Below, in pieces: positions 31,730-39,268 of a stretch of 64,000 bases of DNA. The notes beneath the pieces are model-generated. The model ran no database searches. It was not told where the DNA came from and worked only from the letters and a program-made list of their open reading frames with translations. Numbering within the stretch: the stretch's first letter is position 1; each line of letters begins with the position of its first letter. The stretch covers positions 4,812,633 through 4,876,632 of the forward strand of contig NZ_KI911784.1 of assembly GCF_000516515.1 (NCBI RefSeq), in the 5' to 3' direction. The DNA comes from Chloroflexus sp. Y-396-1. Its GTDB lineage: Bacteria; Chloroflexota; Chloroflexia; Chloroflexales; Chloroflexaceae. A program made the translations under genes and the position numbers.

Positions 31730-32128
31730 TCATTCACCATAACTGATCATACGCTCTAGCACTTCTTCACTGCGCATCACAAGTATGTCGGCAAACGCAC
31801 GGCGTGCCATGATCTGTAGTGTATCCTCGATTTTGCCGGCAGGTAATGCAGGGAGGGTTCGCCCTGCAACCGCTTGCAAAACAAAACAGGCACCGGCAGG
31901 ATTATCGAGGAGAACATCCTGAAACATTGCGGCGACAAATTGATCAAGCCAGATTCCTTCACCTTGTGGCTCGCTTCGCAGGCGGGCCAGAGCAGTCTCG
32001 GCGCCAGCACAACGTTGGACGATGCGCTCAACAAAGCGATCAACAGCCATCATTACAAGCAGATCAAATTGTTGACGTTGGTATAGTTCCATAGGTCTGG
32101 TAAACGGTTTCCTCGTCTCTGCTACCAC
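31730..32128 (-). CDS. Unknown helical protein of the hydrogenase operon
   Basis: 132 residues from a GTG at 32128, or 120 from an ATG at 32092; neither has a good Shine-Dalgarno. Mostly helical by pattern, with no membrane segment or metal motif apart from two scattered cysteines. It sits 15 bases before the Rieske gene, so it is almost certainly part of the operon. No family recognised. Confidence 0.7.
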   Translation of the reverse strand: MVAETRKPFTRPMELYQRQQFDLLVMMAVDRFVERIVQRCAGAETALARLRSEPQGEGIWLDQFVAAMFQDVLLDNPAGACFVLQAVAGRTLPALPAGKIEDTLQIMARRAFADILVMRSEEVLERMISYGE

Positions 32129-32211
32129 CCAGGGCAGGTATATTCACAGCATTCGATGATCTACGCGCTAGTTCACTCGCGAATGTGCCGCACGCAATCC
32201 AAGCAGTGAAC

Positions 32212-33447
32212 TCAATCTTTCGCGTTGTTCACCACTGCTTCGTGATGATCGATATTTGCCAGCAATTCATGGATCGTTGCCACAGCGGATTCATCACCGA
32301 TCTGTGTAAAAAGAGTGGCAGCCTGGTTCAGACGTGCCCGGGCTTCGGCGAAGATGCCAAGGTGAGCGAGCGCATTACCCAGGTTTGCCAGCAACCGGGC
32401 ATAGCCCGCCGGATCGGCTACCGGGTCACGTCGTTGTAATAGGTCTTCGTAGATGGAAACCGCTTCCAGCAGATGATCGGCGGGGCGGGCCGAGTGCACA
32501 TACTGCAGGGCATTCGCCAGATTCATGCGCACACTCATCCATTCCTGCGGATGCTGGTGTGGATCGTACACGCTCAGCGCTGCCCGCAATGCCTGTACGG
32601 CAATCGCACCGCGCAGACGATCACCGGCCTCGGTCATCGGCATTGCCAGGTATGCCAGAGCCAGATTGTTCTGCAGAAACGCAAATTCCAGCGGATGGGT
32701 CTCGCGCTGGAAGAAACGCAACGCCTCTTGATAGCAGCGCACGACGGCCTGGAGCAAACTCCGTTGACCATTGGCGCGCTCTTGTAAAATCTGGCCCAAC
32801 TGCATCGCGGCACGGGCACGTATTTCAACAAGACCATTGGTAGGAATGAGATCAAGTGCTTTTTGCAACCACGCTGTGATCGTCGTCAATTCACCACCGG
32901 TTTGGATGGCCAGCTCGGCCCGGTTAACATATATCTGACCGGCCAGCGGCGGTGAAACGGGCAGAGCCGCAGTGATGGCTTCCGCAAAGTAATGATCCGC
33001 AGCCGACAGATCATCGCGTTCGATAGCAGCAGCGGCGTATGTGATCAAGCCAAGGGCTCGGATTTCACCGGTTGCCGCAGTAAGCGACGGCAACTCATGA
33101 CGATGGCCCATTGTAAAGGCGGCAATCTCATACAAACAGGCCAACTCCTCATCGAGCAACACATGCAGTATCAGATCAGCATCGGCTGAGCCGGTCAGGA
33201 CATACCGATTGTATGCCGCAATCGGTTGCGGGAAAGGTGGCAAGGCTGCCAGGGCCGCCGAGAGATTGCCAGCCAGGGCGTGAGCGTAAAACTGCCACGC
33301 AGTTGGCCACTCGGTTGGGGTTGCACCACGCAACAGAGCAGCTAGCGCAGTTGCTGCGCAGGGTTCGTTGGTCGGCGGCAATACGAGATAACCGGCCGGT
33401 AGGGCAAAAATTCCGAGCGGTTGCGGACGAATTGTCAGATAGCTCAT
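32212..33447 (-). CDS. Tetratricopeptide-repeat protein of the hydrogenase operon
   Basis: 411 residues. After an N-terminal ~110 residues of unclear fold, helical TPR-like units follow to the C terminus: YFAEAITAAL, AELAIQTGG, AAMQLGQIL, NNLALAYLAM, MNLANALQYV, LLANLGNALAHLG with EARARLNQAATLF. Such solenoids hold protein partners together. The ATG at 33447 overlaps the upstream stop (ATGA), which fixes the start; upstream ATGs in this frame lie within the previous gene. Confidence 0.88.
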   Translation of the reverse strand: MSYLTIRPQPLGIFALPAGYLVLPPTNEPCAATALAALLRGATPTEWPTAWQFYAHALAGNLSAALAALPPFPQPIAAYNRYVLTGSADADLILHVLLDEELACLYEIAAFTMGHRHELPSLTAATGEIRALGLITYAAAAIERDDLSAADHYFAEAITAALPVSPPLAGQIYVNRAELAIQTGGELTTITAWLQKALDLIPTNGLVEIRARAAMQLGQILQERANGQRSLLQAVVRCYQEALRFFQRETHPLEFAFLQNNLALAYLAMPMTEAGDRLRGAIAVQALRAALSVYDPHQHPQEWMSVRMNLANALQYVHSARPADHLLEAVSIYEDLLQRRDPVADPAGYARLLANLGNALAHLGIFAEARARLNQAATLFTQIGDESAVATIHELLANIDHHEAVVNNAKD

Positions 33448-33755
33448 GCCATTTCCTCTGCAACTGGCTGTAGCGTCATACATAGAACGCCATTGGTTGC
33501 ATCCCACACTGCCCGGCGCCAACCGGGCTGCGTATCGGGTGGTAATGCTTCCCAAATCAAGACACTCCGATCACCACGTGCATTACGTTGCTTGAGCAGT
33601 AAACCTCCGGCTGCTGGACCACGGAGTGGAACCAGCCAAACCTCATCTCCACGCGGTAACACGACCAGGAGATCGGTCGGAAAATAGCGTTGGGCCAGTG
33701 ACGCCGGCAGATGAAGATAGCCCTGCGCAGTCAGTTCAAGCAGCCACGTCTCCAT
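33444..33755 (-). CDS. Small unknown protein between the protease and TPR genes
   Basis: About 103 residues from the ATG at 33755, inside the end of the protease gene (20-base overlap), with its own stop overlapping the TPR start. The pattern is a compact beta-rich fold (WLLELTAQGYLHLP, DLLVVLPRGDEVWLVPLRG). No family recognised. The double overlap strongly suggests a real, co-translated gene. Confidence 0.7.
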   Translation of the reverse strand: METWLLELTAQGYLHLPASLAQRYFPTDLLVVLPRGDEVWLVPLRGPAAGGLLLKQRNARGDRSVLIWEALPPDTQPGWRRAVWDATNGVLCMTLQPVAEEMA

Positions 33756-34263
33756 GATGATCACTACTGCTATCAAACACCCTAGCGTAGCCCGGATACG
33801 GTTGCCATGGGTTATGGTGAAGATGGTGGGCCAAGTCCTCCATACGAGCCGCGACCGGAGGGCTAAGCGGGGCGCCAATAGTGAAGTCGGCTCCCTCTAT
33901 CAGATACACCTGTACTGAACGTGGGTACTCATCTTTGAGCAGCCAGCGCCCAAACGCCAGTGCGTGATCCCAACGAAACGCATGCAGGTTGATCCCGGTG
34001 AGCGGTGGCAATTGTTCGACGATCGAACCAGGTACAGAGTAAATCGTTCCGGCTTCAGCACCGGTGCGAGCGGCATCAACCAGGATCACCATCTCCACCC
34101 CTCGCATCCGAAAGGCAACATCCATCCCGCTGGTGCCGGCATCGGCGACGCCAACATCGGGCGGTAAGCCCAGTTCAAGCAATCGCCGCACCAGCACCGG
34201 CCCAACGGCATCGTCGCCGCGCAGTAAGTTCCCACAACCGATAATGAGCAACTGTTCAGACAT
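33736..34263 (-). CDS. Hydrogenase maturation protease (HyaD/HybD family)
   Basis: About 175 residues from the ATG at 34263. It should remove the C-terminal tail of the large subunit after nickel insertion. Motifs: GCGNLLRGDDAVGP, with the nickel-sensing acidic residue present as Asp, VADAGTSGMD, and a conserved His in LHAFRWDHAL. It follows hupL on the same strand, the usual position for the cognate protease. Confidence 0.92.
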   Translation of the reverse strand: MSEQLLIIGCGNLLRGDDAVGPVLVRRLLELGLPPDVGVADAGTSGMDVAFRMRGVEMVILVDAARTGAEAGTIYSVPGSIVEQLPPLTGINLHAFRWDHALAFGRWLLKDEYPRSVQVYLIEGADFTIGAPLSPPVAARMEDLAHHLHHNPWQPYPGYARVFDSSSDHHGDVAA

Positions 34264-34362
34264 ACGCTGTCTATTTCCAGCTAAAGGCAAGCAAAACACA
34301 TTTCGTCTGCACCGATGATCCCATCAGACACCGGTGCAGACATCCTTGCGCGCTTGCCCCTG

Positions 34363-36000
34363 CTACGCGCCTTCCCCAATGCGGAACTGTGCTAACGCCT
34401 TGCCGGTCTTTTCGTCGTAGGCGTGTACGGTGCAGACCAGACAGGAGTCATAGCTCCGTGCCACATGACCGAGTTCAACCGGATCACTTGGATCGGTAAT
34501 CGGTGTGCCAATAAACGCCTGCTCCATCGGCCCATTGACCTCGCGGCCATCACGTGGCCCGATATTCCAGGCCGTCGGCGTTACCACCTGATAGTTTTCG
34601 ATCTTGCCGTCTTTGAGCACGATCCAGTCCGAGAGGCTCCCACGGGCAGCCTCTGTTGAACCGAAACCACGTCCTTCGGGAAGCTCTTTCGGTTTGATGT
34701 AAAACTTCTCGTGCAGATTGATCTGATCAAGCCACTTGCGAACCAGTTTGTAGTATTTGGGTGCTTCGTGCATTCGAGCCATTACCCGCACCAACACACT
34801 TGGGCCGACAGTGGTTACTGCATCGAGGAACAGCGGATCGTAGTCCTGCCAGTCGGCAGCCCCCGGACGACCGGCAATCACCTGACGGGCCAGCGGACCA
34901 GCCTCTACCGGATGACTGCCAACGCCAGGGATCAGGTAGCGCGGCGCCTTTGCCCACGAATACTTACCCTGACGATGCCCCACAGCCGGATCGATGGGTT
35001 CGGTTCGACCTTCAAACGGATGGAGAGCGTGGCTACCCTCATAGAAGGAATGGGTCACATCTTCACGCACATTGGCCTGGTCGAAATCGTAGAACTGACC
35101 ATTAACATAGACCCCCGACCGGGCGATGAGGGCCGCATTACGCCCTTCAATGGTCGGACGCGCATACCGTTCGGGATGGAAATAGGTACCGGTAGCAATA
35201 TAGTTATTCCAGCCAGCGCCATACTTATCCAGACCGGCAGCCAACGCGAAGCGCAGGAAAAAGCCACAGTCTGAGTTGTAATGGCGTTCGTTCTCGTGCA
35301 TCCATTCCATCACGTCGGCCCAACTCTTGTTTTGCAGCCAGCGATCGACCGAACAGCCGAGCCACTTCTTCTCAAGCCATTCATCTTTCCAATACTCAAG
35401 AATAGCGATGGCGCGCGTAACATCGGCCAACGTCGGCGCACACATCACCCCGCCAGGGATCATAAAGCTCGAATGAGGCCACTGCCCGCCAAAAATGGCG
35501 TAAATCTCAACCGGCTTATTCGAGAGGGTTACCCCGTGCTCGTAGCTGGTGCCGACGAAAGGAGCAAAGCGGCGTACCGCCTCATCGTATTCGGGTAAAT
35601 GTGCGTATTTCTTGTTCGTCAAATCAATCGCAAACAGAGCGTAGAACCAACGCGGAATGCTCTGCAAGGTCTCACAAGCCTGCGCGATATTGCGAATGAG
35701 TGTCGCGTTTGGCGGCAACTCGGTTTGCCAGGCGGTATCGAGGGCGTAAGCTGCTTTGGTTAAATGACTCCCTCCGCAGATGCCACAAATCCGTGGAGTT
35801 ACAATCAAACCAGCCTGAGGGTCTTTCCCTTTCAGAATAATCTCAAAGCCGCGAAACATTGAGGCTTCAGTCCACGCACTGGTCACAACGCCATCGCGAA
35901 TGGTAACGCGCAGGTCGAGATCACCCTCAACTCGACCAAGTGGGCTAATCCGCAGATCACGACCGGTGAGCGTTGCCGGATTTTCGATAATATTGACCAT
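34363..36000 (-). CDS. hupL: Uptake [NiFe]-hydrogenase large subunit, group 2a type
   Basis: 545 residues. Binds the NiFe(CN)2CO site that oxidises H2. The proximal Cys pair is in TPRICGICGGSH (about residues 69-80) and the distal pair in DSCLVCTVH, followed by a 19-residue tail that the neighbouring protease should cut after His. DSC instead of the commoner DPC, and segments such as GGQWPHSSFMIPGGVMCAPT, are shared with cyanobacterial HupL, placing it in group 2a (also called HucL). No export signal; cytoplasmic side. GGGAGAAG precedes the ATG. Confidence 0.96.
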   Translation of the reverse strand: MVNIIENPATLTGRDLRISPLGRVEGDLDLRVTIRDGVVTSAWTEASMFRGFEIILKGKDPQAGLIVTPRICGICGGSHLTKAAYALDTAWQTELPPNATLIRNIAQACETLQSIPRWFYALFAIDLTNKKYAHLPEYDEAVRRFAPFVGTSYEHGVTLSNKPVEIYAIFGGQWPHSSFMIPGGVMCAPTLADVTRAIAILEYWKDEWLEKKWLGCSVDRWLQNKSWADVMEWMHENERHYNSDCGFFLRFALAAGLDKYGAGWNNYIATGTYFHPERYARPTIEGRNAALIARSGVYVNGQFYDFDQANVREDVTHSFYEGSHALHPFEGRTEPIDPAVGHRQGKYSWAKAPRYLIPGVGSHPVEAGPLARQVIAGRPGAADWQDYDPLFLDAVTTVGPSVLVRVMARMHEAPKYYKLVRKWLDQINLHEKFYIKPKELPEGRGFGSTEAARGSLSDWIVLKDGKIENYQVVTPTAWNIGPRDGREVNGPMEQAFIGTPITDPSDPVELGHVARSYDSCLVCTVHAYDEKTGKALAQFRIGEGA

Positions 36001-36018
36001 TGCCAGCTTCTCCCATTG

Positions 36019-36990
36019 CTAAACGACGAACATGTCTTCCTTGGCCCACTTGGGAGCCGCCACACGAGCCGCTGCTGCCAGCGCCATATAACTGATCGGA
36101 TCGGTACCGGTTGGAACTTCTTTCGGAATGGCCCCACTGATCTTCTGCGTCTTGAATACCGTACCAGGGGCCAGATCGAAGAACGGAAACTCAGGTTCGG
36201 TACAGCCGGTGCACGGCATACCGGCGCGAGTCTTCGACGACTGGCGGTTCCAGAGAATGCGATTGCAAGGCGAACGAGTCATAGGACCACGACAGCCAAA
36301 TTCGTAAAAGAGACAGCCGGTGCGCGTGCCCTGGCCGAATTCGAGCGTTGATTGCTTGTACTCAAAAAACTGAACGCGAGTGCAGCCGGTCTGGGTGAAG
36401 CTGGTAAAGAAGGTCTGTGGTCGCTGCAACTCATCGAGGGCAATATCGGCAGCCCGACCACTGGCGACAGCAACCAGAATCTGTGTCACCCAATCGGGGT
36501 GTGCCGGGCAGCCAGGGATGTTAATCACCGGTAAACCGGCCTTAGAACGCCAGTTGGGGCCGAGGAAACCGCCCAATTCGCGCTTATGGAATTGAAGGCC
36601 GGTTGATTGGCTGGGGTTGGGAGCCATAGCCGGAATACCACCCCAACACGCACAATCACCGATAGCAACTACAATCCCGGCCTGAGCAGCCAGTTCGCGA
36701 ACCCACTCTTGCATTGGTCGGTCGGCAAACATATTGTAGCGTCCGGTACCGTTTGGCGCCTGGATCACGGTACCCTCAAACACGAAAATGTCGAGTGGAC
36801 GGACGCCGCTGGCACAATCGTAAAAAATGCGTTTAGCGTTCTCGCCCAACTCCATACCGAGCGACGGATGCCACAGAATCTCAATGCCAAAATCGGTTAC
36901 CAGATCGCATGCGCTGGGTTCCTCGGCATTGAGGAATGACATCGTGTTGCCGCTACAAGCGCCACCCTGTAGCCAGAGCAGTGTTGCCAT
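36019..36990 (-). CDS. hupS: Uptake [NiFe]-hydrogenase small subunit, group 2a type
   Basis: 323 residues. Carries the Fe-S relay from the NiFe site. The start LWLQGGACSGNTMSF is nearly that of cyanobacterial HupS. It has no Tat signal and no C-terminal membrane anchor, unlike periplasmic group 1 enzymes. At the proximal cluster the usual CxxC reads CSGN (Cys12...Asn15), so the fourth ligand is not Cys; other ligand regions are GDCACWGG, NIPGCPAHP and several Cys in CLFYEFGCRGP, CNRILW and MPCTGCTEP. GAAGGAGA precedes the ATG; hupL follows after 18 bases. Confidence 0.96.
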   Translation of the reverse strand: MATLLWLQGGACSGNTMSFLNAEEPSACDLVTDFGIEILWHPSLGMELGENAKRIFYDCASGVRPLDIFVFEGTVIQAPNGTGRYNMFADRPMQEWVRELAAQAGIVVAIGDCACWGGIPAMAPNPSQSTGLQFHKRELGGFLGPNWRSKAGLPVINIPGCPAHPDWVTQILVAVASGRAADIALDELQRPQTFFTSFTQTGCTRVQFFEYKQSTLEFGQGTRTGCLFYEFGCRGPMTRSPCNRILWNRQSSKTRAGMPCTGCTEPEFPFFDLAPGTVFKTQKISGAIPKEVPTGTDPISYMALAAAARVAAPKWAKEDMFVV

Positions 36991-37047
36991 GAATGCATCT
37001 CCTTCATCCTCTCAAAACGAACGAACAAATCATACTGCCCGGTTACG

Positions 37048-37740
37048 CTATGCAATCGTCTTGGTACCCTTGTGTCGCGCTTGCATCTGTTCGCGCAGCC
37101 ACGCCATCCACTCCTGCAAACCGGTTTCACTGCGGGCCGAGGTAGCAATAATGGGTGCCAATGGGTTCACTGCCCGAATATTCTCCTCAGCCATTGCCCG
37201 ATCAAACCCAACCGGCCCGGCCAGGTCCATCTTGGTCAACAAAATGGCATCAGCAGTTGCAAACGTGGCAGGGTACTTCAACGGTTTATCTTCACCCTCG
37301 GTAGTTGACAATAAAACAACTCGCGCCGCCTCACCGAGGTCATAACCGGCAGGACAGACAAGATTCCCAACATTTTCGATAAACAGCAGATCGATCTGGT
37401 TGAGATCCCAATCGGCCAGATGACGGGCCACGATGTCAGCTTCGAGATGACACATATCACCGGTCTGAATCTGACGCACCAGACCACCACTGCGCGCCAA
37501 CCGTCGAGCATCGTTATCAGTCGCCAAATCACCGACCAATGCAGCAACACGGCATTCCGCCAGCATGGCCCGCATCGTCGCTTCAAGTAAGCTCGTCTTA
37601 CCCGCACCGGGGCTAGAAAGGAGGTTAACTACCGTTACACCCGCAGCGTGAAAGCGAGATCGTAACTCAGCAGCGAGTTGATCATTCTTGCTCAACACTC
37701 CCTGACGTATCTCAATTAAGCGTTTTGTTTCGTAGCTCAT
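37048..37740 (-). CDS. hypB: Hydrogenase nickel-insertion GTPase HypB
   Basis: 230 residues. SIMIBI-class GTPase that with HypA delivers nickel. Walker A SSPGAGKTSLLE, the metal-site segment ENVGNLVCPAGYDLGE, LLTKMDLAG and SARSETGLQEW. No His-rich N-terminal nickel store. Its ATG overlaps the hypA stop (ATGA). Confidence 0.97.
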   Translation of the reverse strand: MSYETKRLIEIRQGVLSKNDQLAAELRSRFHAAGVTVVNLLSSPGAGKTSLLEATMRAMLAECRVAALVGDLATDNDARRLARSGGLVRQIQTGDMCHLEADIVARHLADWDLNQIDLLFIENVGNLVCPAGYDLGEAARVVLLSTTEGEDKPLKYPATFATADAILLTKMDLAGPVGFDRAMAEENIRAVNPLAPIIATSARSETGLQEWMAWLREQMQARHKGTKTIA

Positions 37741-38081
37741 GGTGTCTCCAGGGCAACCAGTTCTAATTCACGACCATGAACGATCTGCCCACAAGGACGA
37801 TGACACGATGGACAGCGAAACAGTCGTGGATTGGGCAATGTCACTTCAGCACGACATTCAGGACAAAAAACTACTACCGGTACCTCTTCAATGATCAGTT
37901 CGGCGTTCGCCAGTGGGGTACCCTCGGCGGCAATTGCGAAACTGAAGCGCAAGGCATCGGCAACTACACCAGATAACGCACCGATGCGTACATGAACAGC
38001 ACTGATCTGTTCAGCACCTGCTTCCTGAGCTGCTTTGGTAGCAATGTTGACGATATTGTATGCAATCGATAATTCGTGCAT
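37737..38081 (-). CDS. hypA: Hydrogenase nickel-insertion protein HypA
   Basis: 114 residues. The nickel-binding N terminus MHELS (His2) and the zinc loop with two Cys pairs (CPEC...CPSC, plus CGQ) are intact. Coupled to hypB; starts 4 bases after the DUF1641 gene. Confidence 0.97.
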   Translation of the reverse strand: MHELSIAYNIVNIATKAAQEAGAEQISAVHVRIGALSGVVADALRFSFAIAAEGTPLANAELIIEEVPVVVFCPECRAEVTLPNPRLFRCPSCHRPCGQIVHGRELELVALETP

Positions 38082-38085
38082 GAAC

Positions 38086-38955
38086 TTACTTCAGCGAACG
38101 GCCAAAGCGACGACCGAATTCAACTATCAGGGCAGCGGCGCGCTGGACATCGGGATCACGAAGTGCCTTCAGCAACCCCAACACGCCCACTGCTTTCGGC
38201 GACTGCCGTAACTCTTTGCGACTGGCAACGAAGGCATCGCCCGCTTCGCCCACTAGGCGCACCGTTTCTGGATCGAACACGCCCGAATCCAGGAGGGCAT
38301 CGAATTCTTCCGAGGCGATAAATGGTTCGATGCGCTCAATCACCTCAATAAAGTTCGGCGCCACGGCGACTAACCGGGGGAAATAGGGCAAGAAGGTAAC
38401 CATTGCATCGATAAGTTGGGTCGGCGTCACCGACTGGGCTACCATAACGTTCCGCATCTCTTCAATCGAACTGCGGATATTCTCGGTCAGCTCATCACCA
38501 CGGGCCAACAGGTGATCGAGGGCGCTTACCAGGAAGGAGAGTAACTCGCTGTGAGCCAGCAGGCGCTCGAGTGCGGCCAGGACTTCAGGTTTGGTCAGAG
38601 TCGTCAGAAGACGTTGAAACGCAGGTTGTGCTGTCAGTGCAGCCAACTGCTCGACGGTATCGGTAAGTTGGGGAAGCGTGCGCGACAATCGGATAAGCTG
38701 CGTCGTCAGATGACCACCATCTTCAGGCAAGGCAGCGCGCAACTCGTGAACGCTGGCGGCCACATTGTCGGCGATAGTTTCACCACGTTGTAACAGGCTA
38801 TCAACTGCGCTCACCGAGAAAGCTAGAAGCTCAGCTTTGTCGAGCAAGAGGTGGAGTGCAGCCGCCGTCTGCGGTTCGTTGAGTCGTTCGAGTAATGCAC
38901 TGGCGTTCAGCGAACGATCGGTACGACTGGTGGTTGTAGCGCCATTGCTAGTCAT
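38086..38955 (-). CDS. DUF1641 protein with two related halves, first gene of the hydrogenase operon
   Basis: 289 residues, almost entirely amphipathic helix. Residues about 22-72 and 121-172 look like copies of one unit: AELLAFSVSAVDSLLQRGE against SELLSFLVSALDHLLARGD, each followed by a (D/E)N(I/V)xxS(V/I)xE segment. Further on come a hydrophobic stretch (about 180-215) and a conserved-looking C-terminal part (GVLGLLKALRDPDVQRAA) typical of DUF1641. DUF1641 proteins accompany hydrogenases and formate dehydrogenases. By position it could be the counterpart of HucM, the quinone-handling partner of group 2a enzymes, but that is speculation. GAGGAG precedes the ATG, and the operon promoter lies about 90 bases upstream. 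Confidence 0.85.
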   Translation of the reverse strand: MTSNGATTTSRTDRSLNASALLERLNEPQTAAALHLLLDKAELLAFSVSAVDSLLQRGETIADNVAASVHELRAALPEDGGHLTTQLIRLSRTLPQLTDTVEQLAALTAQPAFQRLLTTLTKPEVLAALERLLAHSELLSFLVSALDHLLARGDELTENIRSSIEEMRNVMVAQSVTPTQLIDAMVTFLPYFPRLVAVAPNFIEVIERIEPFIASEEFDALLDSGVFDPETVRLVGEAGDAFVASRKELRQSPKAVGVLGLLKALRDPDVQRAAALIVEFGRRFGRSLK

Positions 38956-39268
38956 TGCGCTCCTCGCCTTAATAACGATAGCGGATACACGGCTGTTGCT
39001 TCATGGCACCATGAAGGCCTAAATAAGAATTATGTGCATGCTCGAACAAAGTATAATGGTCATCAATCGACAACGTCAAGTGGTATTTTCACAACTTCTG
39101 GTTATGATGACCGGGAAGCGATGGCAACGGAATGCTGACAACGGCTAGTGATCCTCGACCCATCCACCATTACGTTCTGCGGTGGCTCAGCATAGGTTGA
39201 TTCGAAGCACATGGGAAATGAATATATGTTACAGTACATTGGTAGCATACAATTGATAGGTAGGCACA
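38956..39268. other. Divergent regulatory region, hydrogenase operon and hypF
   Basis: 313 bases with no gene. It holds the leftward promoter (39079-39050), a rightward TATAAT at 39052-39057 about 210 bases from hypF, and a rightward TACAAT at 39248-39253 close to hypF. A CCACC...GGTGG inverted repeat lies near 39166-39185. Regulator sites cannot be named. Confidence 0.55.
39050..39079 (-). promoter_or_regulatory. Probable promoter of the hydrogenase operon
   Basis: On the minus strand: TTGACG (39079-39074), 18-base spacer, TATACT (39055-39050). The start of transcription would be about 90 bases before the DUF1641 gene. Confidence 0.55.
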
